Shown in pieces: positions 49,500 to 58,856 of a DNA stretch of 64,000 nucleotides (positions are counted from its first letter, which is position 1; every line of letters begins with the position of its first letter). The notes below the pieces were generated by a model that worked only from the letters and a program-made list of their open reading frames with translations, was not told the origin of the DNA and did no database searches. The DNA is from Corynebacterium afermentans subsp. afermentans (GTDB lineage: Bacteria > Actinomycetota > Actinomycetes > Mycobacteriales > Mycobacteriaceae): assembly GCF_030408355.1 (NCBI RefSeq), contig NZ_CP046606.1, forward strand, positions 124,001-188,000. The letters run 5' to 3'. A program made the position numbers and the translations under genes.

Positions 49500-52400
49500 A
49501 TGAACGCGAAGAAGATCGCCGCGAGCGCCGTCGCGGTGGCTCTCGGCACCTCCGCCATCGTGGCGCCGCAGGCGGCTGCGCTGCCGGAAGAGTTTGTCAG
49601 CCCGCCGGGTGCGGTCGGCAACCCGGGACAGGAGGAATGCCAGGTTGTCATGGAGGACACCGTTTCCACCTCTCGTCCGGACGAAGCCAGGGAGGCGTAC
49701 CAGAGCGGTGTCTCCGCTGGTGTCGCGCTGAACAGGACTAACACCGAATATCTGACGTGGGTCACCCTGGACAAGAAGGGTGAGCGCATCTTCGAGCGCG
49801 CCAAGGCGGAGTTCGACGTAATCAACTACGCATCCAAGGACGTCACGCAAACGTTCACGGTGAAAGAGCAGCAGCCGGGCGCGCTGACGTTCGACGCCAA
49901 GTTCCCGGAAAGCGGCGATGCCGTCGCGCTCGACGTCACGGACATTGTTCCGGCCGGCACCAACGAATTCTCGCTTGCACCGCGCAAGAACCAGTATGTT
50001 CCTGTGGGGCTTGGCCTGAACAATTCCCTGGATAAACAGACGTGGGCGTGGAAGATCAACCAGCCCAGCGCCATGGGCTCGACTGGCACCAGTGTGAAAT
50101 CCCGGGCGAGCGTCGAAGTCGCTCCGTGGCCGATTGAGACGGACAACTGCATGCCGATCACCGCGTCGTCCACCGAGTCCAAGGCGATCATCGCCGACGA
50201 CAACGAGTACGACACCGGCATCACCGTCGCCAACGCCGAGAACGACTTCGAGCGTCTGACTGGCAACGTCACCGTGGGCGGCAAGGCCGTCGCCGACGCG
50301 AAGGTGCGCGTGGACGCCAACGGCAAGGTCTACGTCACCCTGCCGAAGGGCGCAACCGGCGGCGTGGACAACAACAAGCCGGCCAAGGTCGACGTGCAGC
50401 TGCTCGCCCAACCGCGCGAGGAGACCAAGGACTCCAAGTTCGAGGCCTACAACTCGCCGCAGGCGCTGCGCGTGGTGGACGACCTCGGCCGCGTGACCCA
50501 GGATTCGCCGGAGTTCACCGGCGAGGTCCCGGTGCAGCAGTTCGCTCCGGAGTACGAGTCCCCGGCGACCGTGAAGCCGGGCAAGACCGTCAACGTTGCG
50601 CTGCAGACCCAGCCGGGCGACGTGCGCGGCAAGGCAGTGGACGCCACCTACACCGTGAAGAACGCCCCGGAGGGCTGGACCGCTGCACCGGCGAAGGACG
50701 GCACCCTGAAGGTCACCGCACCGAAGGGTGCGAAGGGTGGCGACACCGCTGAGTTCACTGTTGAGGTGGCGTACCCGGACGGTTCCGTCGATACGCTGAA
50801 GCCCGTTGTGAAGGTGACGGACTTCCAGGCAACCGTGACCACTCCGGGCTACGGCGAAGAGCAGGGCAAGCGCGGCACCGAGGTCACCCTGCCCCAGACC
50901 GAGAAGCTGCCGAAGGGCTCCACCTTCACCATCACCGAGGGCCAGGACCTGGGCGACTGGAAGCCGGAGATTGACCCGGAGACCGGCAAGATCACCGTCA
51001 CCATCCCGAAGTCCGCGAACCCGGGCGACGAAAAGACCATCCTGGTTGACGTGAAGTACCCGGACGGCTCCACCGATACAAAGGTCCCGGCCAAGGTCAT
51101 CGTGCTGAACGACCCGGCATACGGCGAAGTCACCGACAAGCCGGGCGAGACCGTCGAGCTGCCGCAGACCGGCGACGTGGTCGACGGCTCCACTTTCACC
51201 ATCAACCCGGAGCAGGACCTGGGCGACTGGAAGCCGGAGATTGACCCGGAGACCGGCAAGATCACCGTCACCATCCCGGAGGGCGCGAAGCCTGGCGACG
51301 AGAAGGAAATCCTGGTCGATGTCAAGGATCCGAAGTCCGGCAAGGTTGACACCGTCCCGGCGAAGGTCATCGTCCACGGCGTTCCGGAGTACCCGGCAGT
51401 GGAAAAGACCCCGGGCGACAAGGTTGTCCTGATCCCGGCAAGCAGCCAGACCCCGGCAGACTCCACCTACGAGATCACCCTGGACCAGGATCTGGGTGAC
51501 TGGAAGCCGGAGATCGACCCGAAGACCGGCGAGATCACCGTCACCGTGCCGGAGACCGCCAAGGACGGGGACAAGAAGACCATCAACGTCACCGTCACCT
51601 ACCCGTCCGGCAAGACCGACGAGGTCCCGGCGGAGATCAACGTCAAGGAGCCGGCACCGACCGAAACCCCGGAGCAGCCGGGCACCCCGGGCACGACCGG
51701 CCCGACGATCATCATCCCGGGTGAGACAAAGGAGCTCACCCCCGAGGTCATCGGTGACAAGGACGGCGACCCGACCTACAAGATCCCGGACGGCTGGAAG
51801 ATTCCGGACGGCTGGAACATCACCGTCAACCCGAAGACCGGCGACATCACCATCACCGCGCCGAAGGACGCCACCCCGGGCACGAAGATCGACGTGCCGG
51901 TGGAGATCACCTTCCCGAGCGGGAACACAAAGACCCAGGAGATTCCGGTCGAGGTCGGCGAGACCTCCGAGGGCACCATCCCGTTCGTCCCGGGCCAGAA
52001 GGATCCGCTGGTGATCTTCGTACCGAAGGACGCGGACAAGGGCACGGACCCGAAGCTGCCTGAGGGCTGGACCATCGTCGAGCGCGGTGACAACACCTTC
52101 ACCATCGGCGTGCCGGAGGGCACCAAGCCGGGCACCTACGAGATCGTCTTCACGGGCAAGGACGGCTCCGGCGAGGTCAAGGTACTGGTCGAGGTCAAGG
52201 AGGGCGCGATCGTGACCGAGCAGGGCTCCTCGGAGAACCTGCAGAAGTGCTTCGCCAACATGTCCTCGGAGTCCAACCCGCTGCTGTGGCTGATCCCGGT
52301 CGGCCTGCTCATCGCCATCGGCGCACCGCTGGCCGGCCCGCTCGGCCAAGAGCTGAGCAAGGCTGCCGCGAACGTGTCGGCGCAGATGAACATCCCGAAC

Positions 52401-52700
52401 CCGTTCGAACAGTTCGGTATCGACGGCACCATCAACCGCCGCCCGCAGCCGGAGTGGATGACTCAGCTGCAGGCTGAGGCTGGCCGCATCCAGGCGCAGT
52501 TCGGCCCGCAGGTCACCCAGGCCGCCGCAATCGGCCTGTCCCTGGCCGGCCTCGCAGCAGGCCTGGGCGTCCTGGCCGCGCTGTGCAAGGACGGCGAGCT
52601 GCCGGAGTGGGCGGCGTCCTCCACCAACGCGGAAGGTTCGTCCTCGAACAAGGACGCTGAGGGTTCCTCCAATGAGGAGAATCCGGCTGAGGAGAAGTAA
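49500..52700 (+). CDS. Secreted Rib/YPDG-repeat surface protein with two-helix C-terminal anchor
   Basis: 1066 residues behind GAGGAG. Signal peptide 1-30 (KKIAASAVAVALGTSAIVAP, cleavage near AAALP). N-terminal domain to about 260 with one Cys pair. Then domains with Rib/alpha-like features (VAYPDGSVDTLKPVVKV), including three close repeats containing QDLGDWKPEIDPETGKITVT, and two more distant units (PDGWNITVNPKTGDITI). C-terminal shared module: Cys 917, SNPLLWLIPVGLLIA, an amphipathic linker (WMTQLQAEAGRIQAQFGPQV), a second helix GLSLAGLAAGLGVLAALC (Cys 1029), and the tail SSNKDAEGSSNEENPAEEK. No LPXTG. Rib-like arrays form long rods projecting an N-terminal binding domain; the ligand is unknown. 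Confidence 0.86.
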   Translation: MNAKKIAASAVAVALGTSAIVAPQAAALPEEFVSPPGAVGNPGQEECQVVMEDTVSTSRPDEAREAYQSGVSAGVALNRTNTEYLTWVTLDKKGERIFERAKAEFDVINYASKDVTQTFTVKEQQPGALTFDAKFPESGDAVALDVTDIVPAGTNEFSLAPRKNQYVPVGLGLNNSLDKQTWAWKINQPSAMGSTGTSVKSRASVEVAPWPIETDNCMPITASSTESKAIIADDNEYDTGITVANAENDFERLTGNVTVGGKAVADAKVRVDANGKVYVTLPKGATGGVDNNKPAKVDVQLLAQPREETKDSKFEAYNSPQALRVVDDLGRVTQDSPEFTGEVPVQQFAPEYESPATVKPGKTVNVALQTQPGDVRGKAVDATYTVKNAPEGWTAAPAKDGTLKVTAPKGAKGGDTAEFTVEVAYPDGSVDTLKPVVKVTDFQATVTTPGYGEEQGKRGTEVTLPQTEKLPKGSTFTITEGQDLGDWKPEIDPETGKITVTIPKSANPGDEKTILVDVKYPDGSTDTKVPAKVIVLNDPAYGEVTDKPGETVELPQTGDVVDGSTFTINPEQDLGDWKPEIDPETGKITVTIPEGAKPGDEKEILVDVKDPKSGKVDTVPAKVIVHGVPEYPAVEKTPGDKVVLIPASSQTPADSTYEITLDQDLGDWKPEIDPKTGEITVTVPETAKDGDKKTINVTVTYPSGKTDEVPAEINVKEPAPTETPEQPGTPGTTGPTIIIPGETKELTPEVIGDKDGDPTYKIPDGWKIPDGWNITVNPKTGDITITAPKDATPGTKIDVPVEITFPSGNTKTQEIPVEVGETSEGTIPFVPGQKDPLVIFVPKDADKGTDPKLPEGWTIVERGDNTFTIGVPEGTKPGTYEIVFTGKDGSGEVKVLVEVKEGAIVTEQGSSENLQKCFANMSSESNPLLWLIPVGLLIAIGAPLAGPLGQELSKAAANVSAQMNIPNPFEQFGIDGTINRRPQPEWMTQLQAEAGRIQAQFGPQVTQAAAIGLSLAGLAAGLGVLAALCKDGELPEWAASSTNAEGSSSNKDAEGSSNEENPAEEK

Positions 52701-52718
52701 CTCCCACCGCTAGAACGC

Positions 52719-52760
52719 CCAGCCGCCCCCCGTTAGATCAACCGGGGGCGGCTGGTTTTT
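52719..52760 (+). terminator. Terminator after Rib-repeat surface protein
   Basis: CCAGCCGCCCCC (52719-52730) pairs with GGGGGCGGCTGG (52744-52755), then TTTTT. Lies between convergent genes and may serve both. Confidence 0.93.
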
Positions 52761-52770
52761 CGTCGATAAG

Positions 52771-54495
52771 CTATTGCCCGAAGCCCTCGCTCTTGTGCCA
52801 CGTCAGTGACGCGCCGGGGGAGACCGGCGAGGCCGGGTCCAAGATGTTGTGGACACGAAGCCACTGCGCGTCCACCTGCTCGGGCGTGATGTCCACAACC
52901 GTGTAGCCGTGCGTGTCCAGCGCCACGTGGTGCAGGCTGGGGTTCGCCGCGCGCAGGTAGCCGCACGCCGCGCCGAAGATGGGGTGGCCGGCGCGGATTT
53001 TCGTCGACTCCGCCACGTTCGGGGCGGTGATGGAGGAGCAGACGATCTCGCAGCCGATCTCGTCGCCGCCGTGGGTGATGGTGTGCGCCCACTCGGAGTG
53101 GATGTCGCCGGTGAGGAAGATCGGCTGCTTGCCCAAACGTCCCAGGGCGTTGATCAGGCGGCGGCGCTCGAAGTCGTAGCCGTCCCACTGGTCGCCGTTG
53201 AGCGGCATGTCGTTGAGCTCGGGCAGCGGCGCCTGCGCCGGCACAATATTCGCGCTGAGCGACTTAGCGACGGGACGCGTGGCCGCATGGTTAAACGTCG
53301 CGCCGATGTGCAGCGGGGAGAACATCACCGAGTTGCCCAGCGCGTTCCACGTCGCGGTGGAGTGCTCGAGGGTGTCGATGAGCCAGTCGTACTGCTCGGA
53401 GCCGAGCATCGTGCGCGCGTCGCCGGTCTGGCGGGCGCCGCCGCGCCAGAACTCCTTGTCGCGGTAGGTGCGCAGGTCCATGATGGTCAGCTCCACCAGG
53501 TTGCCGAACTGTAGGGAGCGGTAGATGTGGCCCTCGTCGGAGGTTTCGGTCAGGCGCACCGGCATCCACTCGTAGTAGGCGCGCATGGCGGCGTCGCGGC
53601 GGGTGTGGAAGTCGCCCTCGTCCGCGTTGTGGTTGTCGGCGCCGTCGCGCCAGTTGTTGTTGGCGATTTCGTGGTCGTCCCACACCACCACCCACGGCAT
53701 GGCGGCGTGGGCGTCGCGCAGGTGCGGGTCGGTGCGGTAGCGGCCGTAGCGGGTGCGGTAGTCCGCCAGGGCGACAATTTCGTGGGCGGGTTGGTGCAGG
53801 CGCACGGGTCCGTAGCCTGCGTATTCGTACTGGGCGTATTCGTAGATGTAGTCGCCGAGGAAGACGGTCAGGTCCAGCTCGCCGTCCCAGGCGCGGGCCG
53901 CCATGTCCTTGTAGGCGGTGAAGAAGCCGGATTCCCAGTTGGCGCACGACGCCACGGCCCAGCGCTGCCGGTCCACGTGCCCAACGGGGGCGGTTTTGGT
54001 GCGGCCGAGCGGGGAGGCAGCACCCTCGTGCGGGCCGTTGGCCACGGTGAATGCGTAGTAGTAGACGGTGTCCGGTTCCAGGCCGGACACGTCGACGTGG
54101 ATGGTGTGGTCGCGCTCTGCGCGGCTTTCGGTCTCGCCTTCGGCGATGACGTCGCGAAGCTGCGCGTCGCGCGCGACCCGCCAGCGCACCCGGGTGTTGG
54201 TGCCGCCGCCGGAGCCGGGCATCGCCTGCTCGTCGGGGGTGATGCGCGTCCAGATCACCACCGCGTCCGGCAGCGGGTCGCCGGAGGCCACGCCGTGCAC
54301 AAACGGCAGCGGCGCGAGCTCCATCTCCACGGGCACCGGCTTCGTCGGCAGCGTGCTCTGCGATTGCGCACTCGGCACCGCCACCGCCGCACCCGCCGCC
54401 GACGTCGCCACAGCGGCGGTGCGCAAAAAGCCGCGTCGAGACAGGCGCTTTTGCCTATCGACGCCCTCCGGTTGCCTCCGCTCACACCCGTACAC
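52771..54495 (-). CDS. phoD: PhoD-type alkaline phosphatase/phosphodiesterase, Tat-exported
   Basis: 574 residues. Twin-arginine signal LSRRGFLRTAAVATSAAGAA; an N-terminal PhoD domain (about 60-165: LPFVHGVASGDPLPDAVVIW); then a metallophosphatase core with FLGDYIYEYAQYEYAGY, VVWDDHEIANNNW and the metal ligands LTGDIHSEWAH near the C-terminus. PhoD enzymes use Ca2+/Fe3+ and release phosphate from mono- and diesters outside the cell. The GTG start gives a long basic n-region, normal for Tat signals. It converges on the surface-protein gene with a shared terminator. Phosphate control is likely but no binding site was recognised. Confidence 0.93.
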   Translation of the reverse strand: MYGCERRQPEGVDRQKRLSRRGFLRTAAVATSAAGAAVAVPSAQSQSTLPTKPVPVEMELAPLPFVHGVASGDPLPDAVVIWTRITPDEQAMPGSGGGTNTRVRWRVARDAQLRDVIAEGETESRAERDHTIHVDVSGLEPDTVYYYAFTVANGPHEGAASPLGRTKTAPVGHVDRQRWAVASCANWESGFFTAYKDMAARAWDGELDLTVFLGDYIYEYAQYEYAGYGPVRLHQPAHEIVALADYRTRYGRYRTDPHLRDAHAAMPWVVVWDDHEIANNNWRDGADNHNADEGDFHTRRDAAMRAYYEWMPVRLTETSDEGHIYRSLQFGNLVELTIMDLRTYRDKEFWRGGARQTGDARTMLGSEQYDWLIDTLEHSTATWNALGNSVMFSPLHIGATFNHAATRPVAKSLSANIVPAQAPLPELNDMPLNGDQWDGYDFERRRLINALGRLGKQPIFLTGDIHSEWAHTITHGGDEIGCEIVCSSITAPNVAESTKIRAGHPIFGAACGYLRAANPSLHHVALDTHGYTVVDITPEQVDAQWLRVHNILDPASPVSPGASLTWHKSEGFGQ

Positions 54496-54597
54496 GCCCC
54501 ACAGTGTGGGCTCTGCGCGCCCGGTCTGCTACCGGGGGAGGGCGATGTAGCTGGGAATTCGCCGGAAGTTCGCGCGGAGTTTACTTGCGGCAACGCA

Positions 54598-54627
54598 AAA
54601 GCCGGCACCCCGTGGGGTACCGGCTTG
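54598..54627 (-). terminator. Terminator after tRNA-Ser(GGA)
   Basis: A GC-rich hairpin (arms AAGCCGG-ACCCC and GGGGT-CCGGCTT, a single mismatch) that on the minus strand ends in TTTT directly behind the tRNA. Confidence 0.85.
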
Positions 54628-54716
54628 TGGCGGAGGATGTGGGATTTGAACCCACGAGGGTCGTGAAACCCGCACGCGTTCCAGGCGTGTGACATAGGCC
54701 GCTAGTCGAATCCTCC
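54628..54716 (-). tRNA. tRNA-Ser (GGA anticodon)
   Basis: 89 nt on the minus strand with CCA encoded. The acceptor GGAGGAT pairs with ATCCTCC, with anticodon loop CTGGAAC and a long variable arm. Reads UCC and UCU. Confidence 0.95.
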
Positions 54717-54841
54717 AGCGACGCTCGAAAGCGTCTTGCGATATATTAGACCACCCAGCGCCCACGGCCAAAACCGCAGCGCATCCGGCTTATGCGCCCT
54801 TGGCTTGTTTCTGGAGGGGCAACATGGCTACAGTAGCGGGC

Positions 54842-54931
54842 AGGATCCCACGCGGTGTTATCTTGTGAACTCCCCCAGGGCGGGAACGCAGCAAGGGTCA
54901 GCGAGCTCTGGCAGGTGCGTGGGGTCCCTTT
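54842..54931 (+). ncRNA. ffs: Signal recognition particle RNA, small (4.5S) type
   Basis: The conserved apical region is intact: CAGGGCGGGAACGCAGCAAG and GGTCAGCGAGCTCTGGCAGG. The 5' strand GGATCCCACGC pairs with the 3' strand GCGTGGGGTCC, and a T run follows (54929-54933). It works with Ffh in membrane-protein targeting. Ends are estimated from pairing. Confidence 0.93.
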
Positions 54932-54955
54932 TTAATGCGCGCTACGATGTAACCC

Positions 54956-56236
54956 ATGTCTCTTTCGGATCTTGATCCCACTCAGTTCTCCGAGCTGGCC
55001 CAGCGCACCCGTCAGCAGTACGACGAGCTCAAGGCCCGCAACCTCAACCTGGACCTCACGCGCGGCAAGCCGTCGAGCGAGCAGCTCGACTTCTCCAACG
55101 CCCTGCTCTCCCTGCCGGGGGAGGGCGATTACACCGACAACACCGGCGCGGACGTGCGCAACTACGGGGGCCTGACCGGCATCGCCGACATCCGCGAACT
55201 GTGGGCCGAGGCGTTAGGCATCGATCCGGACAACCTCATCGCCGGCGATTCTTCCAGCCTGAACATCATGTTCGACCTGATCTCCTGGTCGTATATATGG
55301 GGCACCAACGACTCGCCGCGCCCGTGGAAGGACGAGGAGCGCGTCAAGTGGATCTGCCCCGTCCCGGGCTACGACCGCCACTTCGCCATCACCGAGCACT
55401 TCGGCTTCGAGATGGTCCAGGTGCCCATGACCCCGACCGGCCCGGACATGGACGCCGTCGAGGAACTGGTGAAAGATCCGCAGGTCAAGGGCATGTGGAC
55501 GGTGCCGATTTACGGCAACCCGACGGGGGTGACGTTCGCGCCGGAGGTCGTCGAGAAGCTTGCCGCGATGGAAACCGCGGCTGAAGACTTCCGCATCGTC
55601 TGGGACAACGCCTACGCCATCCACACGCTTACCGGCGCGCTGCCGGACAACCCCGACGTGATCGCGCTGGCGCAAAAGCACGGCAACCCGAACCGCTTCT
55701 GGTACATGTCGTCCACCTCCAAAATCACCCTCGCCGGCTCCGGCGTGGCATTCTTCGCTTCCTCGAAGGCCAACTTGGAGTGGTACGCCTCCCACGCCTC
55801 CATCCGCGGCATTGGCCCGAACAAGGTCAACCAACTTGCACATGCGCGTTTGCTTGGCGACGTCCAAGGGTTGCACACGCTCATGAAACACCACGCCAAC
55901 TCGCTGGCGCCCAAATTCGAGGCCGTCATTGGGATCCTTGGCGACCGCCTCGGCGAGTTTGGGGTAGCCGAGTGGACCGAGCCGGAAGGCGGCTACTTCA
56001 TCTCCCTCGACGTGCTGGACGGCTCCGCCACCCGCGTGTGGGAGCTGGCCAAGGACGCCGGCATCACCCTGACCAAAGCCGGCGCCTCCTTCCCGCACGG
56101 CGTGGACGAGAACGACCAGAACATCCGCCTCGCGCCCTCGCTGCCGCCGCTGGACGAGGTGCGCACCGCCATGGACGGCGTTGCCACCTGCGTGCTGCTC
56201 GCCTGCGTGGAAGCTGCGGAGGCGCAGGCGGGCTAG
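54956..56236 (+). CDS. aspT: Aspartate aminotransferase AspT (class I, subgroup 1c type)
   Basis: 426 residues, MSLSDLDPTQFSELAQRTRQ. PLP fold: LDLTRGKPSSEQLDFSN, VPIYGNPTGVTF, DNAYAIHTLT, Schiff-base Lys in SSTSKITLAGSGVAFF, and the substrate Arg in QNIRLAPSLP. This matches the unusual corynebacterial aspartate aminotransferase that sits before dnaX in C. glutamicum and differs from classical AspC. It interconverts aspartate/2-oxoglutarate and oxaloacetate/glutamate, the main route to aspartate for the lysine family. It starts 25 nt after the SRP RNA; dnaX begins 10 nt after its stop. Confidence 0.92.
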   Translation: MSLSDLDPTQFSELAQRTRQQYDELKARNLNLDLTRGKPSSEQLDFSNALLSLPGEGDYTDNTGADVRNYGGLTGIADIRELWAEALGIDPDNLIAGDSSSLNIMFDLISWSYIWGTNDSPRPWKDEERVKWICPVPGYDRHFAITEHFGFEMVQVPMTPTGPDMDAVEELVKDPQVKGMWTVPIYGNPTGVTFAPEVVEKLAAMETAAEDFRIVWDNAYAIHTLTGALPDNPDVIALAQKHGNPNRFWYMSSTSKITLAGSGVAFFASSKANLEWYASHASIRGIGPNKVNQLAHARLLGDVQGLHTLMKHHANSLAPKFEAVIGILGDRLGEFGVAEWTEPEGGYFISLDVLDGSATRVWELAKDAGITLTKAGASFPHGVDENDQNIRLAPSLPPLDEVRTAMDGVATCVLLACVEAAEAQAG

Positions 56237-56246
56237 ACTTGCCCGC

Positions 56247-58379
56247 GTGGCTCTGTACAGGAAATACCGCCCCGCAACGTTCGGCGAGGTCATCGGCCAA
56301 GAGCAGGTGACCCGCCCCCTTTCAACCGCCCTGGACAACGGGCGGATCTCGCACGCCTACCTCTTTTCCGGCCCGCGCGGCTGCGGAAAGACATCCTCGG
56401 CGCGCATCCTGGCGCGCTCGTTGAACTGTGCCGAGGGGCCCACCTCCACCCCCTGCGGCGTGTGCGAATCCTGCGTCGCGCTTGCGCCGGGCGGCACCGG
56501 CAACCTGGACGTGATGGAGCTCGACGCCGCCTCCCACGGCGGCGTGGAGGATATGCGCGAACTGCGAGAGCGCGCCCTTTTCGCGCCGGCGGAGTCGCGC
56601 TACCGCGTCTTCATCATCGACGAGGCCCACATGATCACCAAAGAGGGCAACAACGCCCTGCTGAAGATCGTGGAGGAGCCGCCCGCCCACCTGATTTTCA
56701 TCTTCGCCACCACCGAGCCGGAGAAGATGCTGGGCACTATCCGCTCGCGCACCCACAACTACCCGTTCAGGCTGCTGGCGCCGCAGGCGATGCGCGAGCT
56801 GGTGCAGCACGTGGTGGAAGAAGAAGGCGTCCACGTTGACGAGAACGTCTACCCGCTGGTCATCCGCGCCGGCGGCGGCTCGCCGCGCGACACCCTTTCG
56901 ATCCTGGACCAGATGCTCTCCGGCGCCGGCGAGGACGGCCTGACCTACGAGCTGGCCCTGCCGCTTCTCGGGGTGACGGACCTGACGCTGCTGGACGCCG
57001 CCGTCGACGCTTTGGCGGACCGTGACGCGGGCGCGATGTACCGCACCATCGACCAGGTCATCGAGTCCGGCCACGAGCCCCGCCGCTTCGCCCTCGACCT
57101 GCTAGACCGCATGCGCGACCTGCTGCTTATCCGCACCGTCCCGGATGCCTTCGGGCAAGGGCTTGTCGACGCACCTTCGGACCGCGCCGACATCCTCACC
57201 CAAGAAGCCCACCAGTTTTCCCCGCAGCACCTGGCGCTGCTGGCGTCCGAGGTCAACGACCGCATCGCGAGCCTGCGTGGCGCAACCTCCCCGCGCCTGC
57301 TGCTAGAGATCATGGCCGCCCACCTGCTGACCCTGCAGCCGGCCGGCGGGGCCGAGCTGCCCCAGCCTGCGGCTTCTCCTGCGCCGTCCCAGTCCACGCA
57401 GCCGCAACAGGCGCAGCAGCCGCAGCAACCCAGCCCTGCGCGTGCGGGCGGAGGCGCGGCCGCGGCGGCCGCCGCAGCTGCCGCGGCCGCGTCGAAGGGC
57501 CGCCAGCAGGAGCAGCAGGCACCCGCACAGCCTGAGCCGGAGCAGCCGGCGCCGGACCCGCGCCCGCAGCCTGTCGAGCAGCCGCAGGAACACCAAGCGC
57601 CAGACACCGACGAGTTGTTTGAGCGCATCGACAAGGATTGGACGCGGCTACGCCAGTCCGTCGGCGAGCGCAACAAGGTTGCCGAGATCATGCTCACCGA
57701 GGCCACACCGCTCGGCTTCGACGACGACGTGCTCGTGGTCGGCCACCACACCGGCGCGCTGGCCGAGCGCATCAACGCCGAAAAGAACAACGCCGACATC
57801 GCCACCGTGCTCTCCGAGAAGCTCGGGGCGAAGATGCAGGTGCGATGCGTTATCGGCACCGACCCGGCGACCGCGAACCTGCGCCGCCCCGCCAAGCGCG
57901 AGGTGTGGAACCCGGGCGCGGAGACCAATGAGGGCTCAGGCGGTGCGGGCGACTCTGACAGCTCGGACGGCTCAGATTCCGACGACCCCGCGCCCGCCTC
58001 GACCGCAGGCTGGGACGCGCCCGCCCAGATCGGCGGGCCCGCACCGGCCGGCCAGCAGACGCAGCAGCAGGCACCGCAGGCACCAGCACCGCAGCCAACC
58101 CCGTCGATGCCTGCCAAGCGCGAGGACGACTGGCGCTCCGCCGCCCTGGCCGCCAGCCAAAAAGCCGCCGAAAAAGCCAAGCGTGAACGCGACGAAATCC
58201 CGCCGCCGCCCGAGCCGTACAACTACGAGGAGGAGGCGCCGCCCGAATACACCCGCGAGGACGAAGAACGCGACATGGCCGACCAGGCGCGCGCCGAGAC
58301 AGGCACCGCGGACCGCCGCGACGCCACCGAAGTGGCGATGGACCTGCTCGCCGCCCAGCTCGGCGCGAAGCCGTTGTAG
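56247..58379 (+). CDS. dnaX: DNA polymerase III subunit gamma/tau
   Basis: 710 residues, GTG start (VALYRKYRPATFGEVIGQEQ). AAA+ clamp-loader core at 1-370: Walker A FSGPRGCGKTSS, zinc module LNCAEGPTSTPCGVCESC, Walker B IIDEAHMITKEG, and sensor region GGGSPRDTLSIL. After about 400 comes a low-complexity Pro/Gln/Ala linker including a poly-Ala run of about a dozen, then a folded tau-type domain (about 470-555: LFERIDKDWTRLRQSVGERN), then a second Pro/Gln-rich stretch and a charged tail. It loads the sliding clamp and ties the replisome together. No obvious programmed frameshift site lies at the gamma boundary. Confidence 0.95.
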   Translation: MALYRKYRPATFGEVIGQEQVTRPLSTALDNGRISHAYLFSGPRGCGKTSSARILARSLNCAEGPTSTPCGVCESCVALAPGGTGNLDVMELDAASHGGVEDMRELRERALFAPAESRYRVFIIDEAHMITKEGNNALLKIVEEPPAHLIFIFATTEPEKMLGTIRSRTHNYPFRLLAPQAMRELVQHVVEEEGVHVDENVYPLVIRAGGGSPRDTLSILDQMLSGAGEDGLTYELALPLLGVTDLTLLDAAVDALADRDAGAMYRTIDQVIESGHEPRRFALDLLDRMRDLLLIRTVPDAFGQGLVDAPSDRADILTQEAHQFSPQHLALLASEVNDRIASLRGATSPRLLLEIMAAHLLTLQPAGGAELPQPAASPAPSQSTQPQQAQQPQQPSPARAGGGAAAAAAAAAAAASKGRQQEQQAPAQPEPEQPAPDPRPQPVEQPQEHQAPDTDELFERIDKDWTRLRQSVGERNKVAEIMLTEATPLGFDDDVLVVGHHTGALAERINAEKNNADIATVLSEKLGAKMQVRCVIGTDPATANLRRPAKREVWNPGAETNEGSGGAGDSDSSDGSDSDDPAPASTAGWDAPAQIGGPAPAGQQTQQQAPQAPAPQPTPSMPAKREDDWRSAALAASQKAAEKAKRERDEIPPPPEPYNYEEEAPPEYTREDEERDMADQARAETGTADRRDATEVAMDLLAAQLGAKPL

Positions 58380-58418
58380 ACTGGCGCGAGAACTATCAGT
58401 GAACGAAAGGGGACAACC

Positions 58419-58793
58419 ATGACCCAGCCGCAAGATATGCAGGAACTCATCAGCCAGGCCGCCGAGGTGCAGGCCGCCCTCCAGCAGGCGCAGATGGAAC
58501 TTCTGCAGACCGAGGTCACCGGCACCGCCGGCGGCGAACTCGTCACCGTCACCATGACCGGCGGCGCCGAGATCACCGACATCAAAATCAAGCCGGAGGC
58601 CGTCGACGCCGACGACATCGAGTCGCTGCAGGACCTCATCCTCGCCGCGTACCGCGACGCCCACAACCAGGCCGGCAAGCTCGCCGAGGAGAAGATCGCC
58701 CCGCTGACCGGCGGCGCGATGGGCGGCGGCGCACCGCAGGGCGGCGCACCGCAGGCAGGCCCGGGCGAGGTCCCGTTCGGCGGCATCATCTAA
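58419..58793 (+). CDS. ybaB: YbaB/EbfC-family nucleoid-associated protein
   Basis: 124 residues behind GAAAGGGG. The core has QAAEVQAALQQAQMELLQTE (helix), then VTGTAGGELVTVTMTGGAEI and DIKIKPEAVDADDIESLQDL, the EbfC DNA-binding tweezer fold. The last 25 residues are a Gly/Pro/Ala tail (GGAMGGGAPQGGAPQAGPGE). Homologues bind DNA without strong sequence preference. Placement between dnaX and recR is conserved across many bacteria and is good support. Confidence 0.94.
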   Translation: MTQPQDMQELISQAAEVQAALQQAQMELLQTEVTGTAGGELVTVTMTGGAEITDIKIKPEAVDADDIESLQDLILAAYRDAHNQAGKLAEEKIAPLTGGAMGGGAPQGGAPQAGPGEVPFGGII

Positions 58794-58856
58794 CTCCCGC
58801 TTAACCGCGTCCGGCCCCTTTGCGGTCGGGCGCGTTTTCTTTTGTGAAAGGACGCC

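Noticed and set aside
58145..58180. A-rich stretches in dnaX as a programmed frameshift producing gamma
   Set aside because: They lie near the very 3' end, far beyond the gamma/tau boundary, so a shift there would not make gamma.
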